From NCBI RefSeq assembly GCF_015207005.2, contig NZ_JADEXS020000001.1, forward strand, positions 7,091,001 through 7,155,000: DNA of 64,000 nucleotides, given 5' to 3'. The notes below the pieces were generated by a model. The model was not told the DNA's origin. It searched no databases and saw only the letters and a program-made list of their open reading frames with translations. Shown here piece by piece: positions 19,522 through 28,379 of the stretch. The stretch comes from Desmonostoc muscorum LEGE 12446. GTDB taxonomy: Bacteria; Cyanobacteriota; Cyanobacteriia; Cyanobacteriales; Nostocaceae. A program made the position numbers and the translations under genes. Position 1 is the stretch's first letter. Each line of letters starts with the position of its first letter.

Positions 19522-20808
19522 ATGACACTTAACTTATCTCAAATTGGTGTTCAAATGTCCAGCCTAACAGGTGTTAGAGGGATGATGAAAGACGTTCAAG
19601 AAACACTACAAAGCAAGCAAGGACAAGAATTTCTGGTTTTGAGTGCTGGAAATCCCTTGCTTTTGCCAAAAGTTGAGCAGATGTGGCGGGAATGTGACGC
19701 AGAACTTTTAGCTAGTTGTGAATATGGTGAAGTAGTTTGTCGTTATGGTTCAAGTCAGGGTTACGTCCCATTTATTCAAGCGATCGCTGCATATTTTAAT
19801 CGTCGGTATGGACTTTCATTAAGTGAACGCAACATTTTAATTACTCCTGGAAGTCAAATGTTGTATTTTTATGCTGCTAATGCTTTTGGCGGCTACACAA
19901 GGGACAAAGAATTAAAGCAAATTGTCTTACCATTGAGTCCTGAATATACAGGTTATGGTGGAATTAGTTTAGCGCCAGAGGCCTTAGTTTCCTATAAACC
20001 AACATTAGATATTGATAGCTCTTCTCACAGATTCAAATATCACCCGGACTTCAACAACCTAGTGATTACAGAAAACACTGGTTGCATCATCTTCTCTCGT
20101 CCTTGTAACCCTACAGGCAATATTTTATCCAACGATGAAATCAAAAAAATTGTGGCTCTTGCGAGACCATATAATATTCCCGTATTCATAGATTCTGCCT
20201 ATGGACCACCCTTTCCAGCATTAAATTTTCAGGATATGATACCCGTGTTTGGAGAGAACATAGTACATTGTATGAGCTTTTCCAAAGCGGGTTTGCCAGG
20301 AGAGCGAATTGGCGTTGCTATTGGCGACTATAAAATCATTGAAGTTCTAGAATCTTTTCAGACAAATTTATGTATACACCCTTCTCATTATGGGCAAGCG
20401 ATCGCTGCTCGTGCTATCAACTCTGGTGCCCTTGAATTCGTATCTCAAGAAGTCATCAGACCCTTTTACAAAAATAAGTTTTCTGTCCTCGAAGCCAAAC
20501 TCGACCAAGTGATGCCCAAAGATTTACCTTGGTTTCTACATCGGTGCGAGGGAGCAATTTATGGTTGGTTGTGGTTCAAAAATTTACCGATCAGTGATTG
20601 GGATTTATATGAAAAACTCAAGCATGTGGGTGTAATTGTTGTACCTGGTAGGTTTTTCTTCCCTGGTTTAGAAAAAGACTGGTCACACCAGTATCAATGT
20701 ATACGTATTAGCCTGACAGCCAGCGATCAAGACATCGAAACTGGTATAGAACGTTTAGCAGAGGTCGTTCAAAATGTTTATCAATCAGCAGTAGTTCCTA
20801 GTATTTAG
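19522..20808 (+). CDS. avtA: Valine-pyruvate-type aminotransferase (AvtA family, PLP)
   Basis: 428 residues, the usual length. The sequence follows E. coli AvtA closely along its length as I remember it: AGNP near the N-terminus, LITPGSQ, LPLSPEYTGY, SRPCNPTGN, and the PLP-lysine region SMSFSKAGLPGERIG with Lys255, then EGAIYGWLWFKNLPI and VVPGRFFFPGL. Fold type I aminotransferase. AvtA enzymes move amino groups between alanine or valine and 2-oxo acids. Here the gene heads the set leading to hphA/B/CD, so its likely job is the last step of homophenylalanine/homotyrosine synthesis, amination of the elongated aryl 2-oxo acid. That role is inference; a general Val/Ala enzyme is possible. The start ATG follows a long AT-rich leader. 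Confidence 0.85.
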   Translation: MTLNLSQIGVQMSSLTGVRGMMKDVQETLQSKQGQEFLVLSAGNPLLLPKVEQMWRECDAELLASCEYGEVVCRYGSSQGYVPFIQAIAAYFNRRYGLSLSERNILITPGSQMLYFYAANAFGGYTRDKELKQIVLPLSPEYTGYGGISLAPEALVSYKPTLDIDSSSHRFKYHPDFNNLVITENTGCIIFSRPCNPTGNILSNDEIKKIVALARPYNIPVFIDSAYGPPFPALNFQDMIPVFGENIVHCMSFSKAGLPGERIGVAIGDYKIIEVLESFQTNLCIHPSHYGQAIAARAINSGALEFVSQEVIRPFYKNKFSVLEAKLDQVMPKDLPWFLHRCEGAIYGWLWFKNLPISDWDLYEKLKHVGVIVVPGRFFFPGLEKDWSHQYQCIRISLTASDQDIETGIERLAEVVQNVYQSAVVPSI

Positions 20809-20935
20809 AACTTATCTATTAGGAATTGAAGACTTATGGCTGATGCCAAAATGTGGAGAGATTTTAACTGCAAACCTGGTTTAATCAAACTTTCTTAATT
20901 ACGGGTTACGAATTATCTTATTTGGAGATGGAGAT

Positions 20936-23074
20936 ATGGTAACAAACAACGTATATACCCAATCAGTTCTGACATTTGATGGTCAAGATGATTACATAAG
21001 TTTTGGCAGAAAGGATATTGATGGAGTTTTTGCAGAGGGGAGTTCAGCCTTTACAATTTCGGGATGGATCAATCCTCATCAACTCACAAATAAAGCCAGT
21101 AGTTACGGGACGCGCAATGTTTTTTTTGCTCGTTCTTCAGATCGATACAGTGATAATTTTGAGTTCGGCATCAGTGAAGATGGGAAACTAGATGTATACA
21201 TCGATGAGAAGGTTGACAATGTTATCAAAACCTTTGGCGATGGAGAATTAACTGTCGGACAATGGCACTTCTTTGCTATTGTTTTCAGCAAAGGTCAACT
21301 GACCATATATCTAGATGACCATGAGTATTTTGGCTATTGCACAGGTGACTCTTTAAACAAAGCAACTAGTGCTGTAACTCTTGGTGCCACTTTACACAAC
21401 AACATATATTTCACAGGACAACTAGCTAACATTAGTGTTTGGAATTACCCCTGTCCCCCGGTAGAAATCCAGAACCATCGCGATCGCCCTCTGGCTGGTA
21501 ATGAACAAGGATTAGTAGCCTATTGGCCACTAAACGAAGGAGAAGGAACAACCGTCAAAGATCAGACGGTAAATGCCCATAATGGCACCTTACATGGCAA
21601 TCCCAGTTGGGATTTAGCAGAAATTCCCTTTGGAATTAAGCAATTATCAAATGAGGGCAAAAAACAAGACCAAACAGCAAGTAGTTCCCAGGAGGTAAAC
21701 CCTGAAGAAATTGTGGTGGTGGAGTTGGTAAGCGAGGCGATCGCAGTTGATGAAACTACGGGTGAAATCGAGTTGCAGGAAGTGTCTGTTGAAGTTGTCT
21801 CCATTGTAGAAACTGATGTCTCCACTGAACCGACACCTGTGAATCCCAAAGGAAAAAAAGGGACAAAAAAACAAAGCGAAAAATCTGCGAACATTCAAAC
21901 TCTCCAGCCAAAAGAGGCGCAAAGCGAAACTACGGAAACCGAAATTGCAGCCATTATTCAACAGCAAGAACAACCCCAAACATTAACTCAGGAAGAATCG
22001 CAAAAAACTATGAATACGACACCTAATCCTAAATATAAAATACTCGCTATTGATGGAGGCGGTATTCGGGGCATTATCCCAGCACTGGTACTAGCAGAAA
22101 TTGAAAAACGTACACAAAAGCCGATTTCTAGTTTATTCGATTTAATTGCCGGTACTTCTAGCGGAGGAATTCTGGCACTCGGATTAACCAAACCCCGATT
22201 AAATTTACAAGCACCTGATAGTCCACCGGCTGCTGAATACAGTGCTGAGGAACTCGCGCAAATATATATCGAATATGGGGCTGAGATATTTTATGAGCCA
22301 TTCTTTGAACAATTACTTGGTCCACTAGAAGATATATTTGTCCAACCCAAATATTCTTCGGACGGAAGAAAAGAAATTTTGAAGCAATATTTTGGAAACA
22401 GCCCTCTAGAAAAAAATCTCAAAGAAGTTTTCGTGACTAGCTATGATATTGAACAGCGAATACCTATATTCTTTACAAATAAAATTGAAAAACAACAAAC
22501 AGAATCCAGGAAGTTTCGCAAATTGTGCTTAGGTTTTACACTCACAGATGCAGCACTAGCAACTAGCGCAACTCCGACTTATTTTGCTCCATATCAGGTT
22601 GGTACTTCCGAGAATCCCAACGGCTTCTATAGTTTAGTCGATGGCGGATTAGTTGCTAATAATCCAGCTAATTTGGCTATTTCTGAGGCGCAAATTAGTA
22701 GACAGGAACAAAAAGAAATTCTCAATATAAATGATATCTTGTTAGTTTCCTTGGGTACTGGTTCCCTGACAAGTGTCTACCCTTATAAGGATGTTAAAAA
22801 CTGGGGACTTTTACAATGGGCAAGACCGCTGTTAAATATTGTACTTGATGGTGGTAGTGAAGTAGTTGCCGGACAATTAGAACGGTTATTTCAAGCTAGT
22901 AATCAAGGTACTCAAACATCTTATTATCGTTTTCAAACCTTCCTCACAAGCGAACAGGAAGCAATAGATAACATCAAACTAGAAAATATCCGTCAGCTAC
23001 AAGGATTAGCCGCTCGAATCATTCAAGAAAGAAATCAAGAAATTGATGAGTTGTGTAGTCTGTTAACAACTTAA
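20936..23074 (+). CDS. LamG-domain/patatin-like phospholipase fusion
   Basis: 712 residues in three parts. Residues about 10-230 form a LamG/concanavalin-like lectin domain (LTFDGQDDYISFG, ISGWINP, NISVWNYP, GLVAYWPLNEGEG). Residues about 230-358 are a low-complexity acidic and Gln-rich linker with a Lys patch (KGKKGTKK). From about 366 there is a patatin acyl hydrolase: oxyanion loop DGGGIRG near 374, nucleophile motif GTSSGG near 406-411, and catalytic Asp in DGGL at 568. An in-frame ATG at 22010 (Met359) sits just before the patatin domain, as if a stand-alone patatin had gained the LamG part. The start at 20936 has a GGAGAT upstream. No signal peptide is evident. It lies between the aminotransferase and hphA, apparently within the operon, but no step of the peptide pathway obviously needs it. 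Confidence 0.88.
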   Translation: MVTNNVYTQSVLTFDGQDDYISFGRKDIDGVFAEGSSAFTISGWINPHQLTNKASSYGTRNVFFARSSDRYSDNFEFGISEDGKLDVYIDEKVDNVIKTFGDGELTVGQWHFFAIVFSKGQLTIYLDDHEYFGYCTGDSLNKATSAVTLGATLHNNIYFTGQLANISVWNYPCPPVEIQNHRDRPLAGNEQGLVAYWPLNEGEGTTVKDQTVNAHNGTLHGNPSWDLAEIPFGIKQLSNEGKKQDQTASSSQEVNPEEIVVVELVSEAIAVDETTGEIELQEVSVEVVSIVETDVSTEPTPVNPKGKKGTKKQSEKSANIQTLQPKEAQSETTETEIAAIIQQQEQPQTLTQEESQKTMNTTPNPKYKILAIDGGGIRGIIPALVLAEIEKRTQKPISSLFDLIAGTSSGGILALGLTKPRLNLQAPDSPPAAEYSAEELAQIYIEYGAEIFYEPFFEQLLGPLEDIFVQPKYSSDGRKEILKQYFGNSPLEKNLKEVFVTSYDIEQRIPIFFTNKIEKQQTESRKFRKLCLGFTLTDAALATSATPTYFAPYQVGTSENPNGFYSLVDGGLVANNPANLAISEAQISRQEQKEILNINDILLVSLGTGSLTSVYPYKDVKNWGLLQWARPLLNIVLDGGSEVVAGQLERLFQASNQGTQTSYYRFQTFLTSEQEAIDNIKLENIRQLQGLAARIIQERNQEIDELCSLLTT

Positions 23075-23109
23075 ATTTCACCTTGACTTTTATCAGGAGT
23101 GTGTGAAAA

Positions 23110-24288
23110 ATGGAAACTCTGCCGATCAAAATTTACGATGACACCCTGCGAGATGGAGAACAACAAGCAGGGCTTTTCTTCTCTTACTCAACCAAATATG
23201 AACTCGCCCATTTAATTGACAAAACAGGAGTTGATGGGTTTGACATCATGCCCTGCGTCTGTGACGAAGAAGCAAAACTCGCTAAAACATTAGTATCAGA
23301 GGGATTCGGTAGTCAGATTTTTGCGGCTACCTTAATGAACAAGCAGTTTATTGATTTAGCAAAGGACTGCGGCATCAATCGTATCGTTTTGATCTATGCT
23401 CTTTCCGATCGCTTCCTGTTTTTACGAGATCCTCAGATCCGCCTGATGGACGAGTTTAAAGGAAAAACCATTGATGATAATATCCCAACTAACCTGATTG
23501 ATAAAATTCGCCAAAATGCTATTGATTTAATCGTCGAAAATTTACGCTATGCCACCACAGTGGCTGGACTGAGAGTAGACTTTGCCGCCGAGGATGCCTC
23601 AAGAACTGATTTTGACTTTTTAGTGCAATGTATCCGCTCTTTTAGTCCTTATATTGAAAACTTTATCCTCAGTGATACAGTGGGAATTCTCAGTCCAGAA
23701 AAGAGCTATATCTGGATTAATGACCTGCTGCAATCCACTACAGGAGTTGCTTTCGGGGTACACTACCACAATGACATGGGTATGGCTCTGGAAAATACTC
23801 TCCAGTCGGTTATGGCTGGAGCGACTTTAGTATCGGGCACCTTCGCCGGTATTGGCGAACGAGCCGGAAATGTTGCCATCGAGCAGGTATTGAATGGCTT
23901 GCGAGTCCGCTTCGGAATTGAAGTTAAGGGAATTAACTATGATGCTATAGCCCCTGTGACTGATTACATCGAGCAAATGGGGATTCGTCCCGCCCCTCCT
24001 TACTCTCGAACTGCTCAACGCCACGAAACAGGTGTGCATGTCAATTCTTTGTTATCAGACCCCAAAAGCTATGCAGTTTTTCCTCACAGCGCCATAGACG
24101 TTGTATTTGGCAAATGGAGTGGAGTGAGTAATTTTCAATATCTATTTGAAAAGCAACTGCAAAATCCTCAACCCAGAGAGCAATACGAGAAAATGCGCTC
24201 AACGATTAAATCTCTTGCTACTGAGCAAGAACGCTATTTTACAGCTAACGATGTCTTGGAATTCTGGAAAAATGGGGTTTTTAAGTAA
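23110..24288 (+). CDS. hphA: HphA, benzylmalate synthase-like (isopropylmalate/homocitrate synthase family)
   Basis: 392 residues. A single HMGL-like TIM-barrel domain with metal-site motif DDTLRDGEQ (residues 10-18) and HYHND (His218, His220). The C-terminal leucine-binding regulatory domain of LeuA (usually about 510 residues in all) is missing, so feedback control by leucine is not expected. In Nostoc punctiforme, HphA condenses acetyl-CoA with an aryl pyruvate as the first step of homophenylalanine/homotyrosine synthesis, followed by HphCD and HphB. The same set, including a fused HphCD, follows here next to anabaenopeptin synthetases, which makes this reading stronger than plain leucine or lysine synthesis. 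AGGAG lies upstream of the ATG, and the 3' end overlaps hphB. Confidence 0.88.
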   Translation: METLPIKIYDDTLRDGEQQAGLFFSYSTKYELAHLIDKTGVDGFDIMPCVCDEEAKLAKTLVSEGFGSQIFAATLMNKQFIDLAKDCGINRIVLIYALSDRFLFLRDPQIRLMDEFKGKTIDDNIPTNLIDKIRQNAIDLIVENLRYATTVAGLRVDFAAEDASRTDFDFLVQCIRSFSPYIENFILSDTVGILSPEKSYIWINDLLQSTTGVAFGVHYHNDMGMALENTLQSVMAGATLVSGTFAGIGERAGNVAIEQVLNGLRVRFGIEVKGINYDAIAPVTDYIEQMGIRPAPPYSRTAQRHETGVHVNSLLSDPKSYAVFPHSAIDVVFGKWSGVSNFQYLFEKQLQNPQPREQYEKMRSTIKSLATEQERYFTANDVLEFWKNGVFK

Positions 24289-25363
24289 TCCATCCTATCG
24301 AATCGTCGCCATTCCTGGGGAAGGAATTGGGCCGGAAGTTGTCCAAGCTTCCTTAAAAATTCTGCAACAGGTAGCTGAAATTGAGGGCTTTAGTTTACAG
24401 GTAGACTATGGCTGGCTGGGCGCGATCGCCTTTGAGCAGCTGGGTAGTTATTGCCCTCAAGCAACTCTTGAATTGTGCGATGGAGCCGATGGCATTGTAT
24501 TTGGTGCGGTTACTGAAGGCGGACTATTAGAACTGCGAAAACATTTCGACTTTTTTTGCAATCTGCGCCCGATTCGTAGCGTTAAAAGTTTGCTGGATAA
24601 ATCCAGCCTGCGACCAGAAAAAGTGCAAGACCTCGATCTTTTGATCGTCCGAGAATTGGTAAGTGGGATTTATTTTGGCCCATCTGGACGTGCTTCAGAT
24701 GACAAGGGAGCTTATGGTTACCATACCATGCGCTATTACGATGAAGAAATTCGTCGCGTTGCTCGTAAGGCTCTACAGCAAGCCCAACAGCGGCGAGGAC
24801 TACTCACCGTCGCTCACAAAGAAAACGCCTTGCCTCATCTGCCTTGGACTCGTTTAGTGCAAGAAGAAGCCAAGGAATTTGACGGCGTTGTTGTTGAGTC
24901 AATGTTGGTGGATAACTTAGCCATGCAAATGGTTTTAAATCCCCAGCGGTTTGATGTAATTTTGGCGGGCAATTTATTTGGAGATATTCTCAGCGATATT
25001 GGCGGTGCCTTAGTTGGTTCCATCGGCTTATTAGGATCGGCTAGTCTGAACGCTGATGGATTTGGTTTATACGAAGCGATTCATGGCACAGCGCCAGACA
25101 TTGCAGGCAAGGGAATTGCCAATCCCCTGGGAACCCTGGGAGCTTGTATTTTAATGCTTCAGCAATGGGGAGAAGAACGAGCTGCCCAACGAATTATTCA
25201 AGGGCAAGAACGAATTTTAGACAAGGGATATCGGACAGCCGATTTGTCCCCCCAAGGAGGAGAAATCTTTGTCAACACTGAAACCTTAGTTGACCTTTTA
25301 CTGGAAGAACTTTCAGTAGTGCCACATTCGGAATTAGGAGTGATTTATGAGTCCCGCAAATAA
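24272..25363 (+). CDS. hphB: HphB, 3-benzylmalate dehydrogenase-like (LeuB family)
   Basis: 363 residues from the chosen start, normal for isopropylmalate dehydrogenases. Motifs: [10 protein letters not shown] at the N-terminus, [17 protein letters not shown] with the catalytic lysine, and [20 protein letters not shown] for metal and NAD binding. The frame is open back to 24146, but that upstream part lies inside hphA; the ATG at 24272 gives a normal LeuB N-terminus and a 17-base overlap with hphA (ATG at 24251 is the alternative). It catalyses oxidative decarboxylation of the 2-aryl-substituted malate to the 2-oxo acid. The overlap with both neighbours indicates translational coupling. Confidence 0.86.
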   Translation: MGFLSNPSYRIVAIPGEGIGPEVVQASLKILQQVAEIEGFSLQVDYGWLGAIAFEQLGSYCPQATLELCDGADGIVFGAVTEGGLLELRKHFDFFCNLRPIRSVKSLLDKSSLRPEKVQDLDLLIVRELVSGIYFGPSGRASDDKGAYGYHTMRYYDEEIRRVARKALQQAQQRRGLLTVAHKENALPHLPWTRLVQEEAKEFDGVVVESMLVDNLAMQMVLNPQRFDVILAGNLFGDILSDIGGALVGSIGLLGSASLNADGFGLYEAIHGTAPDIAGKGIANPLGTLGACILMLQQWGEERAAQRIIQGQERILDKGYRTADLSPQGGEIFVNTETLVDLLLEELSVVPHSELGVIYESRK

Positions 25364-27056
25364 CGTTTTGCATTTGGGAGATGATATTAATACTGATGAT
25401 ATTATTCCTGCCAATCGGGCAACAACAGACGATCCCGAACACTTAAAACAGTATGCTTTAGAACATATTATTGGCGAAGGCGAACTTTTAAAATACAACG
25501 CGATCGCCGCCGGAGAAAATTTCGGCTGTGGTTCCAGTCGAGAAGTTGCTCCCATTGCCCTACAAGCTGCTGGAATTGAAAAGATTCAGGCGCGATCGTT
25601 TGCCGAAATTTTTTATCGCAATAGCATTAATATTGGACTTTCCCTGGAAATTTTGGGAGAAAAACAGCAGAATCCAGTGGTAGATGCGATCGCACTTGCA
25701 GGCGGGCTAATGTCTTTTAATCAAATGCGTCGTCAGGGGCAAATCACCATTCCTCCCAGCATTACCCCCCCACGACCCATGACTTTAGTTGAAAAACTCC
25801 TAGCTAAAGCCTCCGGTAATTCCTACGTCCAACCAGGGGAAGTGGTTTTTGCCCAGGTCGATTTAGCCTTATCCCACGATGCTGTAGCAGGTCCTGTAGC
25901 CAAGATATTTTATAAACAGTATGGGGCAGAGGCAAAATTGTGGGACTCCCAACGAGTGGTTTTAGTCGCCGATCACTTTATCCAAGTCAACGACATTCGT
26001 GCTGATCATAAAGCCCATATCATGTACGAACAGATGGTTCAATTTGCCCAAGACCAGGGATGCCACTTATTTGATGTCGTTTCCCCAGGTGAAGCTGCCG
26101 GCATTTGCCACGTTCTACTACCAGAAAAAGGATTTGTCCGGCCAGGGATGCTGATTGCTGGTACAGATTCTCATACCTGCACCTACGGAGCCTTGGGAGC
26201 CTTTTCCACAGGGGTAGGAACCACAGACATGGCTAATATCTATGCAATGGGGGATATGTGGATTCGTGTTCCCCAAACCTTGGTATTTGACTTGTCTGGA
26301 ACTCTACCGCCTCAAATCAGTGCCAAGGACATTATATTATTTATCTTGGGACAAATTGGCTGTGCTGGCGCTACTAGTAAAGTAATGGAATTTAGGGGGT
26401 CAATTATCGCCCAACTGCCCTTTGATGAGCGATTGACTCTAGCGAATATGGCAGTTGAATGTGGCGCGATCTGCGGCTTGATTGTTCCTGATGAGGTGAC
26501 CCGTGAGTATGTGAAAAACCATAGCTCCCAGGGCTTTGAAGAGATTATTGCTGATGCTGATGCTGAGTACGAAAGAATTTATCAATTTGACCTCAGTAAT
26601 TTAGAACCCCAAGTTGCACGCCCTCCAAAACCAGATCAAGTAGTGGGCATTAGTCAGTTAGAAGACATTTCCATTACCAAGGCTTTTATTGGCTCTTGTA
26701 CAGGGGGTAAACTTTATGATTTGGCTCAAGCAGCCGAAGTTTTGAACGGTCGCCAATTGGCAGAAGGCGTCAGCTTATTTATTGTACCTGCCACCGTGGA
26801 AATTCGTGAGCAAGCCGAAGAATTAGGCTATCTTGACATTTTTGAAAAAGCAGGGGCACAGATTCTCAAGTCAGGTTGTGGGGCTTGTATCAATGCTGGA
26901 ATTGGAGTTTTGGCAAAAGAAGAAACAGGAGTTTATGCAACCAATCGCAATTTTAAAGGACGCAGCGGCGATCCAACCGGCAAAAACTATTTGGCATCAC
27001 CAAGAACGGTGGCTATCTCAGCTGTAAAAGGCAAAATTAGTCATCATCTCGATTGA
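25347..27056 (+). CDS. hphCD: HphCD, fused 3-benzylmalate isomerase (LeuD-LeuC fusion)
   Basis: 569 residues. Residues 1 to about 145 match the small (LeuD, swivel) subunit: [38 protein letters not shown]. Residues about 150-569 match the large (LeuC, aconitase) subunit: [19 protein letters not shown] with Cys451, GCGACINAG with Cys511 and Cys514. These three cysteines would bind a [4Fe-4S] cluster. Leucine biosynthesis normally uses two separate subunits; the fusion with the small part first fits the HphCD protein known from Nostoc. It overlaps hphB by 17 bases, with TAGGAGTG just upstream of the ATG. Role: isomerisation of the aryl-substituted malate before HphB. Confidence 0.9.
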   Translation: MSPANNVLHLGDDINTDDIIPANRATTDDPEHLKQYALEHIIGEGELLKYNAIAAGENFGCGSSREVAPIALQAAGIEKIQARSFAEIFYRNSINIGLSLEILGEKQQNPVVDAIALAGGLMSFNQMRRQGQITIPPSITPPRPMTLVEKLLAKASGNSYVQPGEVVFAQVDLALSHDAVAGPVAKIFYKQYGAEAKLWDSQRVVLVADHFIQVNDIRADHKAHIMYEQMVQFAQDQGCHLFDVVSPGEAAGICHVLLPEKGFVRPGMLIAGTDSHTCTYGALGAFSTGVGTTDMANIYAMGDMWIRVPQTLVFDLSGTLPPQISAKDIILFILGQIGCAGATSKVMEFRGSIIAQLPFDERLTLANMAVECGAICGLIVPDEVTREYVKNHSSQGFEEIIADADAEYERIYQFDLSNLEPQVARPPKPDQVVGISQLEDISITKAFIGSCTGGKLYDLAQAAEVLNGRQLAEGVSLFIVPATVEIREQAEELGYLDIFEKAGAQILKSGCGACINAGIGVLAKEETGVYATNRNFKGRSGDPTGKNYLASPRTVAISAVKGKISHHLD

Positions 27057-27240
27057 AAACGGAGCTATAAAATATGAGTGAATAGAGAGAAAGATTCTAA
27101 AATCTTAACCCAATCTAAATGCAAGTTACTCTTATTTAGCTTAGTCTAGATTTGGAGATAGGTTTCTTTGTTTACAAAGATTCCAGTTTTCTACCCTTAG
27201 TAATGTTTTAACCAAAACGTAAGGATTTTAGGTAATTCCA

Positions 27241-27633
27241 ATGGATGAAATTGTTAAAAAACTTGCCGGTCTAGGTCTTCCTGGCATCTTTCTTGTGATT
27301 CTCGCAGCCACATCAGGAGGTAGTTCTGCTGCTGTTGCTGCTGCCATCACAGCCTTGGGAGGTCCCTTTGGTATCGTCGGAGGCATAGCCCTACTTGGTC
27401 TAGTAACAGTTGTTGGGGATACTATAGCCGGATATGGTATTGAAGCCATTCTGAAGGCTGTCTATACAGAACGTAGCAAAACCGAATCTCTGAGATTTCT
27501 CCTCAAAGAAATTAAAGATCTACCGATTTCGGAAGAGCTAAAACTCAGACTGAAAAATGAACTTAGCCCACAAGCCACTGCTTATACTGAAGTAACTGAT
27601 GAACCAAGGACAGTTGAAATTGTTGATGAATAA
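27241..27633 (+). CDS. Small Gly/Ala-rich membrane protein, function unknown
   Basis: 130 residues. An N-terminal amphipathic stretch (MDEIVKKLAGLG) is followed by about 60 very hydrophobic Gly/Ala-rich residues (IFLVILAATSGG, GGPFGIVGGIALLGLV), likely two helices, then a charged C-terminal half with a short helical repeat-like segment (LLKEIKDLPISEELKLRLK). I recall similar small proteins as common in cyanobacteria, but I know no established function. It starts 184 bases after hphCD, so it may or may not be co-transcribed. Pore-forming or signalling roles would be guesses. Confidence 0.65.
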   Translation: MDEIVKKLAGLGLPGIFLVILAATSGGSSAAVAAAITALGGPFGIVGGIALLGLVTVVGDTIAGYGIEAILKAVYTERSKTESLRFLLKEIKDLPISEELKLRLKNELSPQATAYTEVTDEPRTVEIVDE

Positions 27634-28379
27634 TTTTACTGTTTTAAGAGAATTCAGAATTCAGTATTCAGTATTCAGTAGTTAGAATTGGGAAGTCAAA
27701 CAATTTTGGATTTTAGATTTGCGATTTTGGATTGACTCCGCGCCACTTGCGGTGCGGGGCATTATGATTTTAAATTTTGGATTTTGGATTTGTTCCGCCC
27801 ATTAGGGGCGGGGCATGTAGCTTGCTTCTGGGTTCGCGTAGGGTTCCGCAGGAAAGGAGTACCGAAATAATCTAAAATCTAAAATCTAAAATCTAAAATT
27901 GGCACGGTCAAATACGTTTGAGGCGAGGCTACCAAATTTAGGTTGTGTACTTTACATTCCTGGAAATCGGCTTTAAATTCGGTGACAATTCCAAAACGAA
28001 TGGCACTAGATATAAAGTTGTATAATTTGGAGTCTCGCCAAATTTAATCTGCTACGAATTAGGCAAATGGTGTACTAAATTAACGTGAATTCGATGGCTT
28101 ATATAGTGTCCACCTAAAGTTAAGCAATTCTTTTTCTGGAGAATGCTAAAGTAGCAAATTCAAATTGTATTGAGAAAATAAAATGGTCTCTGAGTAGGAC
28201 TTCACCGAATTAAACTCTCAAAAACCATTATTTAAAATCACCTAATCAAGTGCCTTTAATATAATAATGCACTTTGATTTTTGAACTTATTTGCTTCTGT
28301 GATGGAGTAGGTACATAAGTTAGGAAATAGGGAATCAGGGTTTCCAGATTCTAGAGAACTTTTTCAAGAAATTTAGATC
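27634..28379 (+). other. Intergenic region upstream of aptA1, with dispersed repeats
   Basis: No gene. It holds GAATTCAG/TATTCAG repeats (27650-27682), a large hairpin-type repeat element (27700-27900), then about 480 bases of AT-rich leader before the aptA1 ATG. The apt promoter should lie in this last part, but I could not identify a convincing -10/-35 pair or an NtcA-type GTA-N8-TAC site. Confidence 0.6.
27700..27900. repeat. Intergenic hairpin element with TTTTGGATT / AATCTAAAA arms
   Basis: The left arm has repeated TTTTGGATTTTAGATTT-like heptads. The centre contains GC-rich inverted segments (GCGCCACTTGCGG, CCGCCCATTAGGGGCGG). The right arm is four AATCTAAA heptads (to about 27899) complementary to the left arm. 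It is the non-coding relative of the shorter elements inserted in A-domain genes at 29564, 32893 and 39882. Confidence 0.75.

Noticed and set aside
24146..24271. Longer hphB starting inside hphA at 24146
   Set aside because: It would overlap hphA by 140 bases and add a non-LeuB N-terminus; ATG 24272 gives normal length.
23110..27056. hphA/B/CD as ordinary leucine biosynthesis genes
   Set aside because: LeuA-type regulatory domain missing, isomerase subunits fused, and direct neighbourhood to anabaenopeptin synthetases; Nostoc hph genes fit better.
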